A DNA stretch of 64,000 nucleotides from an uncultured Marivita sp. GTDB taxonomy: Bacteria > Pseudomonadota > Alphaproteobacteria > Rhodobacterales > Rhodobacteraceae. The DNA lies in assembly GCF_947488135.1 (NCBI RefSeq), contig NZ_CANKYW010000003.1, positions 186,001 through 250,000 of the forward strand, in the 5' to 3' direction. The notes beneath the pieces were generated by a model. It did not search any database. It saw nothing but the letters and a program-made list of their open reading frames with translations, and was not told where the DNA came from. Within the stretch, counting starts at the first letter, position 1, and each line of letters opens with the position of its first letter. Both the position numbers and the translations under genes were made by a program. Shown in pieces: positions 20,729 to 28,727 of this stretch.

Positions 20729-22069
20729 ATGAAACCGATACGCATCACCCTCTGGAGCCTGCTCGCCGGGCTGAGCCTTCTCTGGATCGCGGCCAATTTG
20801 CCGCTGCCCGAAACGCTCACCGTCATCGCCTTGCGCAACCTCGCGGTCCAGTATTTCGGCGTGATCGCCATTGGCACGATGAGCGTTGCGATGATCCTGG
20901 CCATGCGCGCGCCTGCGGTGGACCGCTGGCTGAACGGACTCGACAAATCGTACCGGTTGCACAAGTGGCTCGGTATCTCGGCGCTGGTCGCGGCGCTCGT
21001 TCATTGGATTGTCGTCAACGGGCCGAAATGGGCCGTTTCTTTGGGCATCATGGACGCTCCGGAGCGGCGCCCGCCCGGCGGTGACTTGCCGGATCTGGGC
21101 GCGGTGCAGACGTTTCTGAACAGCCAGCGCGGCACGGCCGAGGGTTTGGGCGAATGGGCGTTCTACGCCGTTATCGCGCTCATCGTTGTCGCGCTGGTCC
21201 GACGCATTCCTTACCGGTTCTTTGCGGCGACCCACGCATTGATAGCCATCGCATATCTTGTCCTGGTTTTCCACGCCGCCGTCCTGATGGACTTCGATGC
21301 CTGGATGCAGCCCGTGGGCATTGTCACGGCGCTCCTGATGGTGGGCGGCGTCGTCGCGGCGGTACTGGCGCTGACACGGCAGATCGGCCGCCGCCGCAGG
21401 GTGTCCGGCAAGATCGCGGCCTTTCGACAATTCCCGTCGATGAGGATCACCGAAACGGAAATCACGGTCGATCAAGACTGGCCGGGCCACGAGGCCGGGC
21501 AATTCGCTTTCGTTACCTTTGACCGCAAGGAGGGCGCGCATCCTTTCACCATCGCCTCGGCCTGGGATCCGGCGACCCGGTCGATCACCTTCATCTCCAA
21601 GGCGCTCGGCGACCACACTGAACGCCTGCCCGAAATCCTGTCGGTGGGGGCTGATGTCAGCGTCGAGGGGCCCTATGGCCGCTTCACGTTCGACGATCCA
21701 ATGGACCGCCAGATCTGGATCGGGGCGGGCATCGGCATCACGCCCTTTATCGCCCGTCTGAAACACCTGGCGACGGCCCCGGACGGCCGAACAGTCGATC
21801 TGTTCCACACCGTGCCCGAGATCGCACCAGACCCCGAGGCGCTGCTTCAGGCCGATGCAGCCGCCGCAGGGGTCGACCTACACTTGATCCGCGATGGCAA
21901 GGACGGACTTCTCACCGGAGCGCGCCTGCGCGAGAGACTGCCCGATTGGAAGGGCGCCAGCATCTGGTTCTGCGGCCCCGCCGCATTCGGCGATCAGCTG
22001 CGCCGCGATCTTGTCGCCAATGGACTCAAGCCCGGCGATTTCCACCAGGAACTTTTCAACATGCGCTGA
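20729..22069 (+). CDS. Ferric-reductase-like membrane NAD(P)H oxidoreductase
   Basis: The 446-residue protein has an N-terminal block of about six helices with paired histidines (YRLHKWLG and LVHWIVV; THALIA and FHAAVL) suited to binding b-type heme across the membrane. A cytoplasmic ferredoxin-reductase-type part follows: FAD-binding FAD_8-like segment with HPFTIASAW, and an NAD(P)-binding domain with GIGITPFIARL and IWFCGPAAFGDQL. It moves electrons from NAD(P)H through FAD and heme towards the periplasmic side. Partners are probably the ferredoxin and b-type protein just downstream. Confidence 0.82.
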   Translation: MKPIRITLWSLLAGLSLLWIAANLPLPETLTVIALRNLAVQYFGVIAIGTMSVAMILAMRAPAVDRWLNGLDKSYRLHKWLGISALVAALVHWIVVNGPKWAVSLGIMDAPERRPPGGDLPDLGAVQTFLNSQRGTAEGLGEWAFYAVIALIVVALVRRIPYRFFAATHALIAIAYLVLVFHAAVLMDFDAWMQPVGIVTALLMVGGVVAAVLALTRQIGRRRRVSGKIAAFRQFPSMRITETEITVDQDWPGHEAGQFAFVTFDRKEGAHPFTIASAWDPATRSITFISKALGDHTERLPEILSVGADVSVEGPYGRFTFDDPMDRQIWIGAGIGITPFIARLKHLATAPDGRTVDLFHTVPEIAPDPEALLQADAAAAGVDLHLIRDGKDGLLTGARLRERLPDWKGASIWFCGPAAFGDQLRRDLVANGLKPGDFHQELFNMR

Positions 22070-22091
22070 GGCAAGCGTCAGGAGACCGCCA

Positions 22092-22301
22092 ATGACCATC
22101 AAGAGCATCACCGGCTGTATCGGCTGCGAGGAATGCGTGAAGTCCTGCCCCTGCGACGTGATCCGCATGGAGGACGGCAAGGCTGTCATCACCTATGCCG
22201 CCGACTGCCAGATCTGCCACCTGTGCCGGATGTATTGCCCAGTCGACGCCATCGAGATGTCACCCGAGAAATCCATTCCCGTCATCGTACCGTGGGGGTA
22301 G
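22092..22301 (+). CDS. 2[4Fe-4S] ferredoxin
   Basis: This 69-residue protein has two cluster motifs, CIGCEECVKSCP (residues about 8-19) and CQICHLCRMYCP (about 42-53), each CxxCxxCxxxCP-like. It has no signal peptide. The layout resembles ferredoxin partners of fumarate/APS-reductase-type flavoproteins, and such a flavoprotein is encoded 1.7 kb downstream. It sits between two ferric-reductase-like membrane protein genes, 22 bp and 4 bp away. It probably relays electrons; whether it stays in the cytoplasm is open. Confidence 0.9.
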   Translation: MTIKSITGCIGCEECVKSCPCDVIRMEDGKAVITYAADCQICHLCRMYCPVDAIEMSPEKSIPVIVPWG

Positions 22302-22305
22302 CGCC

Positions 22306-22977
22306 ATGAAATTCACCGTTCAACGCGCAACCATCCTTTGCGCCATCGCCATCTTCGTTGGCCTGCCTCTGATGTTCTACGCGCTCGGCGACGCGCCTCG
22401 CCGGTCCCTGCTGAAAGAGGCGATCTCGCTGGCCACGCTTCTGGCCTTCGCCGCCATGCTGGGCCAGTTCTTCATGGCGCGCAGCAACACCTGGCTTCTG
22501 AGCGTCTTCCAGCCGCCACAGATCCAGAAGGTCCACAAGTATATCGCCTACACGGCGGTCGCGGTGATCCTGGCCCATCCCGCCCTGATCGTCCTGCCGC
22601 GCGCGTTCGAAGGTGGCATCCGCCCCTGGGACGCGCTCATCACGATGGTCACGACCTTCGACAATCTGGCGCTGATGGCCGGGTTCTTCGCCTACCTGAT
22701 CCTTGTGGTGCTGGTCGTCACCGCCTTCTTCCGCAAACCCATCATCAAGCGCCTCTCCACCCATTATCGCGGTTGGCGTTATGTTCATGGCGGGCTGGCC
22801 GTCAGCTTCACGGTGCTGGCGCTGTGGCACGCGATTGCGCTTGGCCGTCACACCGATATCGCCCTGTCCGTGTTGTTTCTGGGACTGGCCGTCACCGGCT
22901 TTGGCATGTTGGCCAAGCTGTATTGGGCGGCTCGGCCGAAACCGCACAAATCCATCCAGACAGAACCGGCATCATGA
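22306..22977 (+). CDS. Ferric-reductase-like b-type membrane protein without reductase domain
   Basis: The 223-residue protein has about six helices. Histidines in VHKYIAYTAVAVILAHPAL and in YVHGGLAVSFTVLALWHAIALGRH are spaced for two b hemes. There is no FAD or NAD domain, so it looks like a heme relay (related in shape to the MsrQ/FRD membrane domain). It starts 4 bp after the ferredoxin gene and likely works with it and with the oxidoreductase at 20729. Confidence 0.75.
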   Translation: MKFTVQRATILCAIAIFVGLPLMFYALGDAPRRSLLKEAISLATLLAFAAMLGQFFMARSNTWLLSVFQPPQIQKVHKYIAYTAVAVILAHPALIVLPRAFEGGIRPWDALITMVTTFDNLALMAGFFAYLILVVLVVTAFFRKPIIKRLSTHYRGWRYVHGGLAVSFTVLALWHAIALGRHTDIALSVLFLGLAVTGFGMLAKLYWAARPKPHKSIQTEPAS

Positions 22978-23050
22978 CCACGAGATCAAGGACAGTCACC
23001 CGACGCGAAACAGGTGCATCGAACATAGCAGAGACACAAAGGACCACGCC

Positions 23051-23902
23051 ATGACTTGCAGACCCATCATGATCGCTTTTGCCGCATCGACCGCGATACA
23101 GGCAAACCACGCAGCCGCGCAGGACTATACCCCCGCCGAAGGGTTTTATGACCTCTCCGGGATGCCCGAAACCGGCATGTACCCGCAGGGCGGATCGAAG
23201 CCGGGCGCGGGCAATGCCTCCGGGCCACCGCCGCAAGACGACGTGCAACTGCAGGAGGTTCGGGTTGGCCCCGCGACCTTCAGCGTCAATTACCCGATCT
23301 TCGGAAGCTTCGACGCACTGCCCGAAGACGTGGACCTGACCCGCGAACCGATCCAGAGTTTTACCCGCCCCGAAGGCGGCACGCATTACTACGAGGTCGT
23401 TCTGGTAGAGAGCATGAACATCAGCTGGGTGCAGGCCGCGATCCTCGCGGAAAACGAAGGCGGCTATCTTGCCTCGCTGACATCCCCGGAAGAAAACGCC
23501 TTCGTCTTCAGCCTGGTCAATGACGACACGTATTTCTGGCAGTTCCCCGACGACTACACGCCCGACAGCCACTACCGTATCAAGATCGGTCCGTTCCTGG
23601 GTGGTGTGCGGGTCTCTGACACCGAGGAGTCTCTCGACGGGTGGCAGTGGCTCTCCGGCGAGCCGTGGGACTACACCAACTGGGCTCAGAATCTTGACGA
23701 CGGCGTCACCGACCGCGATCCGCGCGACAATACCCAGCCCAACGGGGCGGGGCGCCAGAACGTCATGGGCTTTGGCGAGTTGAACGTGCCCGTGCCCACC
23801 TGGGGCGATTATTGGGACACCGTCGCCCAATATGGCGAACGCGGGATGCCGACCGGGTACAACAGGGGCTTCGTCATCGAATACGATAAAATGCCGAACT
23901 GA
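23051..23902 (+). CDS. Secreted C-type-lectin-fold protein
   Basis: This 283-residue protein has a signal peptide ending near AAAQD (residue 24), a linker PQGGSKPGAGNASGPPPQDD, then a C-type lectin-like domain from about residue 118. Recognisable blocks are YYEVVLVESMNISWVQAAILAE, GGYLASLTSPEENAFV, GWQWLSGEPWDYTNW and GFVIEYD. It probably binds a ligand or protein outside the cell membrane. The GPPP linker is shared with other secreted proteins of this cluster. Confidence 0.75.
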   Translation: MTCRPIMIAFAASTAIQANHAAAQDYTPAEGFYDLSGMPETGMYPQGGSKPGAGNASGPPPQDDVQLQEVRVGPATFSVNYPIFGSFDALPEDVDLTREPIQSFTRPEGGTHYYEVVLVESMNISWVQAAILAENEGGYLASLTSPEENAFVFSLVNDDTYFWQFPDDYTPDSHYRIKIGPFLGGVRVSDTEESLDGWQWLSGEPWDYTNWAQNLDDGVTDRDPRDNTQPNGAGRQNVMGFGELNVPVPTWGDYWDTVAQYGERGMPTGYNRGFVIEYDKMPN

Positions 23903-24026
23903 TCCCACAACAGCTGCCATGCGCCTTCAAGCGCGGGGCAGCCCACTTTCTCTCCCACGGCTTCCGTCAAACACCCCCTTTCCCCGAACTGCCCCAATCC
24001 AGCTCCGTACAAAGAGGCATCGCATC

Positions 24027-25769
24027 ATGACCACGACGTCAGAGACATCCGGTCCAACCCGCCGCGCGTTCATGGCCTTTAGCGGCGCGAGTGCCGGGCT
24101 GGCTGCCATAGGTATGGAGGCCTGGGCGCAGAACGCCGTCGAGATCGATCCGGACGCCATCACCAACACCGACCATGTGACCGACGTGCTGGTGATCGGC
24201 GGCGGCATGGCGGGTCTGTTCGCGGCGGTGAAGGCGCATGACGCAGGGGCCGCCACGATGATCGTCTCGAAGGGGAGGCTGGGCTCTTCGGGCCTGACGC
24301 CCTTCGGCAAGGGTTTCTTCGTGTTCGATCCCGCGACGGAACCAGGCAGCATCGACGACTTCGTCGACACCGTGTCGCGCTCGGCCCTTGGCACCAACAA
24401 CCCGGTCTATACCCGCCAGCTCGCCGAGCATTCGATGGACCGCGCGGTAGAGCTGCGCGACTGGGGATACTTCAACCAGACGCTGGCGAACCGCCCCTTC
24501 ATGCGACCCATCGATGACCGGGACATCCCGCTGCTGGAACGGGTGACGATCACCCACCTCATCAAGGAAGACGGCCGCATCGCCGGTGCTGCCGGCTTTC
24601 GGCTCGACGCCGAGGAAACCGTCACGATCCGGGCAAAATCCGTGATTCTGTGCACCGGGGCAGGGGGCTTCAAACCGAACGGCTTTCCGCTCGGCGACCT
24701 GACGCATGACGGCACGGTGATGGCCTACCGGATTGGGGCCAAGGTCACGGGCAAGGAATGGAACGACGGCCACATGACACGCGCCGACCATCCTGCGGCC
24801 ACCTTCGACACCTGGGGCGACATGTTCGAGCGTGTGCCCTCCACCAACGGCGTCGAAGTGCACCACGATCTGGGCGTCGACCTGAACTACCGCGCCTATG
24901 TGCTTGGCAATCCCGTCGCGGGCGGGCCCGGTGCGCCGCAGGAGACCGCGGAGGTTGCGGGCGGACCTTACGTGCCGCAGGAGTTCCAGCGCACTTCCGA
25001 CGCGCCCGCCGATGGCGACGGCCCGCCACCCGGCGCGGGTGAGGGCGGAGCCCCCGGCGGCCCGCCTCCGGGCTTCGCTCCAAGCGCCAATGTCGGGGGC
25101 GCCTCGGCGGGCATGGCGATCCACAAATCCGAAGGGCTGGTGCCCTACGACGACCGCTGCGCGTCCAACATCCCCGGCCTCTATGCGGCGGGCGACGCGC
25201 TTGGCAGTCACATGGCCGGTGGCATCTACACTCAGGTCGGTTCGTCGCTGGCAGGCTCTGCCGTGCAAGGGGCCATCGCGGGCGAGGCGGCAGCGGAGTA
25301 TGCCTCCGGTGTCGAAGCGCCAATGATACCCGACACGCGGCTGGCCGAGATCACGGACGAGATCCTCGCCCCCCTGCGGCGTGACGCGGGCTACGGCCCG
25401 GCCTGGGTCACCCAGACACTACAGGGGATCATGATCCCGAACTTCGTGCTCTACATCAAGAAGGCCGCGATGATGAACGCGGCACTGGCCTACATTGAAG
25501 AGCTCCGCGACCACCACGCCCCGATGCTGCGCGCGGCCAATATGCACGAGCTGCGGCTGGCATGGGAGACGCGCAACATGATCCTCAGCGCCGAGATGAA
25601 GCTGCGCGCCTCGCTTTTCCGGACCGAAAGCCGGTGCAGCCACTACCGGCTCGATTACCCCGAGGTGGACGACGTGAACTGGCGCGCCTGGATCAACATC
25701 CACCGCGCCGATGACGGAACGATGGAACTGACCAAGCAACCCTTCGGCACATGGCCCGATCAGGGGTGA
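24027..25769 (+). CDS. Tat-exported fumarate/APS-reductase-type flavoprotein
   Basis: The 580-residue protein starts with a twin-arginine signal (TRRAFMAF at residues 11-18, cleavage after AWA near 34). The FAD motif VIGGGMAGLFAA is at residues 56-67. The C-terminal end (RTESRCSHYRLDYPEVDDVNWRAW) matches the FrdA/SdhA/AprA helical domain. A proline/glycine-rich insert (GPPPGAGEGGAPGGPPPG) sits at about residues 330-350, before the GLYAAGDALG FAD block. No covalent-heme motif is present. It is likely a periplasmic reductase or dehydrogenase fed by the ferredoxin and membrane heme proteins upstream. Substrate unknown. Confidence 0.8.
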   Translation: MTTTSETSGPTRRAFMAFSGASAGLAAIGMEAWAQNAVEIDPDAITNTDHVTDVLVIGGGMAGLFAAVKAHDAGAATMIVSKGRLGSSGLTPFGKGFFVFDPATEPGSIDDFVDTVSRSALGTNNPVYTRQLAEHSMDRAVELRDWGYFNQTLANRPFMRPIDDRDIPLLERVTITHLIKEDGRIAGAAGFRLDAEETVTIRAKSVILCTGAGGFKPNGFPLGDLTHDGTVMAYRIGAKVTGKEWNDGHMTRADHPAATFDTWGDMFERVPSTNGVEVHHDLGVDLNYRAYVLGNPVAGGPGAPQETAEVAGGPYVPQEFQRTSDAPADGDGPPPGAGEGGAPGGPPPGFAPSANVGGASAGMAIHKSEGLVPYDDRCASNIPGLYAAGDALGSHMAGGIYTQVGSSLAGSAVQGAIAGEAAAEYASGVEAPMIPDTRLAEITDEILAPLRRDAGYGPAWVTQTLQGIMIPNFVLYIKKAAMMNAALAYIEELRDHHAPMLRAANMHELRLAWETRNMILSAEMKLRASLFRTESRCSHYRLDYPEVDDVNWRAWINIHRADDGTMELTKQPFGTWPDQG

Positions 25770-25828
25770 GCGCGCCGTCACGCCCTCTCGTCCCACCGAG
25801 CCGAGCACTTAAACAAGGAGAAACCCGA

Positions 25829-27121
25829 ATGCGCATGATCTCAAGACTGGCCACTGCCCTGACACTTGCCTTGCCCGGCGCCGCCTTCGCGGAGCCGAAC
25901 ATCCTTTTGATCATCGCCGATGACATGGGGCTCGATGCGTCACGCTGCTATTCGCTTGGCGATCAGCAGGCACCAATGCCAAATGTCGAGGCCCTGTGCG
26001 CATCCGGAATGGTGTTCGACAATGCCTATTCAGCCCCCGTCTGCTCGCCAACCCGCGCGACGATCATGACCGGGCAATACGGGTTTCGCACCGGGGTCGG
26101 TGCGGCCATTCCGCCCGACGGGACCAACGGGTTGTCGGCAGACGTCACGAGCCTTTTCGATGTGCTCGCCACCACCGACTACAGCGCAAACCTGATCGGC
26201 AAATGGCACCTTGCCGGGGCGGATGCAGACCGCAACCACCCGGCTGAGTTGGGCGTGCCGGATTACTTCGGTCTGTTCATGGGCGGCGTGCGCAACTACT
26301 CGGAATGGACGGCCGTCACGGGCGGTGAAGAGGTGCAGGTCGACGGTTACGCGACCACAGTTCTGACCGACCGCGCCATCGACTGGATCGACGCGCAGAA
26401 CGATCCCTGGTTCCTGTGGTTGGCCTACAACGCGCCGCACACGCCGTTCCATCTGCCACCGGCCGATTTGCATGGTTTCGACGAACTGGCGGATGATGCC
26501 GATGCCATCGCAGAAAACCCCTTACCCTACTACAACGCCATGCTCGAGGCGCTCGACACCGAAATCGGCCGCCTGCTCGGATCGATGCCCCAGGAAGAAC
26601 GGGACAATACCGTTGTGATCTTCATTGGTGACAACGGCTCGCCGAACCAGGTCACGCGCGGTTTCTATGGCGATCACGACGCCAAGGGCACCATCTACGA
26701 GGGTGGCACCCATGTTCCGCTGGTCGTCACCGGGCCCGGCATCGAACCGGGCCGCACGGCTGCGTTTGTCGAAACCGTGGACCTGTTCACGACCATCGCC
26801 GGCATGATCGGTGCCGAGGTCTCTGCCGGCGACGGCCACGACTTCGCGCCCGCGCTGACAGGCGGCGAAACCACCCGCGACTTTATCTATGTCGAGCATT
26901 TCGGCGACCCGGAGGACGCCAAGCCCAGCGACGTCTTCGGCTGGGCACTTCGGGAAGGTATCTACAAACTGGTGCAGGAAGTGGGCGAAGAGCCGGAGCT
27001 CTATGACCTTTCCATGGATCCGCGCGAGCAGGTCGATCTCCTCGCGGACGGCATCTCTGCGCACGAAGCAGCCATCATCTCACAGATCAAAGAGCGCCAT
27101 GCGGCCGTTCGCGGCAACTGA
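25829..27121 (+). CDS. Secreted formylglycine-dependent sulfatase
   Basis: This 430-residue protein has a signal peptide (LTLALPGAAFAE, about 21 residues), metal ligands D31-D32 in IIADDMG, and the sulfatase signature C72-S-P-T-R76, where the cysteine is converted to formylglycine. GKWHLAG and VIFIGDNGSP are further family blocks. It would cleave a sulfate ester in the periplasm. An AAGGAG site precedes the ATG, 59 bp after the flavoprotein gene. The substrate cannot be inferred. I see no maturase gene in the window. Confidence 0.88.
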   Translation: MRMISRLATALTLALPGAAFAEPNILLIIADDMGLDASRCYSLGDQQAPMPNVEALCASGMVFDNAYSAPVCSPTRATIMTGQYGFRTGVGAAIPPDGTNGLSADVTSLFDVLATTDYSANLIGKWHLAGADADRNHPAELGVPDYFGLFMGGVRNYSEWTAVTGGEEVQVDGYATTVLTDRAIDWIDAQNDPWFLWLAYNAPHTPFHLPPADLHGFDELADDADAIAENPLPYYNAMLEALDTEIGRLLGSMPQEERDNTVVIFIGDNGSPNQVTRGFYGDHDAKGTIYEGGTHVPLVVTGPGIEPGRTAAFVETVDLFTTIAGMIGAEVSAGDGHDFAPALTGGETTRDFIYVEHFGDPEDAKPSDVFGWALREGIYKLVQEVGEEPELYDLSMDPREQVDLLADGISAHEAAIISQIKERHAAVRGN

Positions 27122-27232
27122 GCGTGCCTGGCTTCGGGGATCATGCTTTGACAATCGCAATGGCGGATCAGGCACATTGACCGATCCGAAAGCTCGAAGG
27201 TGCGGGGCAGCAATGCGCCGCCCCGCCCGGGA

Positions 27233-27778
27233 TCAGTTGTCGCCTTGCGGGGCACTGCGCCGTTGCAAGGTCAGCGCGCCATCGCCGTCCCGGTCGAGCC
27301 GTTCGACCATCCGCGCGATCCGGGTGTCGAGCTCTTCGGGCGCGATCTGCCCGTCGCCGTCGCTGTCCAGCGATTGGAAGGCATCAACCATGCGCGAGCG
27401 GGTGAAGGACCGGTAGAGCTCGTCGAACTCCTCGATCGACAGCGCGCCATCGCCGGAGGCGTCGACGGCGCCGATCTGCGCGGCGCGGTAGGCGTCGATC
27501 TCGGCCTGGGTCACGGACCCGTCGCCATCGGCGTCGGCGGCGTCGAAGACGGTGCGGAACATCTCGCCGCCGAAGCCGCCGCCACGATGACCGCCGCGAT
27601 GGCCGTCGCGTCCGCCGCGCCCGTCACGGTCGCCCCGCATATCGGCGCGCGTCATTTGTGCATCCGCGGATAGCGCATCGGGCGCCACGGGCGCTGTCTG
27701 GGCCGTTGCAACCATCGCGCCGGTGCCGGCAAGCGCCAGAACGAGAAAGCCGATGGGGAGTGCTTTGGAAGATTTCAT
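27233..27778 (-). CDS. Secreted EF-hand protein
   Basis: The 181-residue protein has a signal peptide (FLVLALAGTGAMVATAQ), a Gly/Arg/His/Asp-rich stretch (GRGGRDGHRGGHRGGGFGG), and four EF-hand loops beginning DADGDGSVT, DASGDGALS, DSDGDGQIA and DRDGDGALT. The last loop is close to the C-terminus and lacks a full exiting helix. It should bind calcium in the periplasm or outside. It is convergent with the sulfatase gene and divergent from the two-component genes at 28017, which may respond to it. Confidence 0.82.
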   Translation of the reverse strand: MKSSKALPIGFLVLALAGTGAMVATAQTAPVAPDALSADAQMTRADMRGDRDGRGGRDGHRGGHRGGGFGGEMFRTVFDAADADGDGSVTQAEIDAYRAAQIGAVDASGDGALSIEEFDELYRSFTRSRMVDAFQSLDSDGDGQIAPEELDTRIARMVERLDRDGDGALTLQRRSAPQGDN

Positions 27779-28016
27779 GTCATGTTCTTTCGGTTGGTTC
27801 GGCAGGCTGCCTCGCCTGCGACAATTCCGATATGGAGGGTCGCGCCCCGGAATGTGTGTCAGCACCGGACCCGTTTTGTCGCAAGGTGTCGCAAGGGCCG
27901 GACCGGCGACGCTTTGCGACAATTTCCTGCGTCGCCCCACACGATTGGAGGTGGGAAACACCCTCCGCTTGCCCCTATTGTATTGAAACGCAACCGAAAC
28001 ACGCTGCCCATCTGAC

Positions 28017-28727
28017 ATGACCCCAGCCGAGCCCCAAATCCTGATCGTCGACGATGCCCGCGACATTCGTGAGCCGCTGGCGCAATACCTGCGCAAACAG
28101 GGGTTTCGCACCGAGCTTGCCGCGAATGCGGGCGAAGCGCGGCGGATCCTCGACAAGGGGAACCCGGCACTGGTGGTGCTCGATATCATGATGCCGGGGG
28201 AAGACGGGCTCAGCCTGTGCCGTTGGCTGGTGGCCCGCGGCGGTCCGCCGGTGATCCTGCTGACCGCGATGGCCGACGAAACGGATCGCATCGTGGGATT
28301 GGAGCTGGGTGCCGACGACTACCTCGTCAAACCATTTAACCCCCGCGAACTCCTCGCCCGCATCCGCGCTGTCCTGCGCCGCGTCCCGCAGGCCGCGCCG
28401 AAGGTCGCCTCGGGTATCCGCCGGTTCGGATCTTGGCGGCACAACGCCGATACCGGCGAGGCGCGCCACGACGACGGGCGCACCGTTTCCCTGACCTCAG
28501 GGGAAAACCGGCTCCTCGGGATCCTCCTTGATCACCCGCACGAGGTTCTGAGCCGCGATCGGCTGCTCGATCTGACCTTGGGGCGTGACGCCAAGGCCTA
28601 CGACCGCGCCATCGACAATACCGTGAGCCGCCTACGCCGCAAGATCGAGGATGACCCGAAAGCGCCACGCCTGATCATGACGGAATGGGGCGGCGGCTAC
28701 CGGCTGGCCGTGGACGTGGAAGAATGA
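28017..28727 (+). CDS. OmpR-family response regulator
   Basis: This 236-residue regulator has a receiver domain with acidic D12-D13, phosphoacceptor D56 in VVLDIMMPGEDG, and the KPF lysine near residue 104, followed by a winged-helix domain ending in DNTVSRLRRKIEDDPKAPRLIMTEWGGGYRLA. Its last 4 bp overlap the histidine kinase gene. Targets probably include the divergent EF-hand gene and perhaps the envelope cluster, judged by position only. Confidence 0.92.
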   Translation: MTPAEPQILIVDDARDIREPLAQYLRKQGFRTELAANAGEARRILDKGNPALVVLDIMMPGEDGLSLCRWLVARGGPPVILLTAMADETDRIVGLELGADDYLVKPFNPRELLARIRAVLRRVPQAAPKVASGIRRFGSWRHNADTGEARHDDGRTVSLTSGENRLLGILLDHPHEVLSRDRLLDLTLGRDAKAYDRAIDNTVSRLRRKIEDDPKAPRLIMTEWGGGYRLAVDVEE

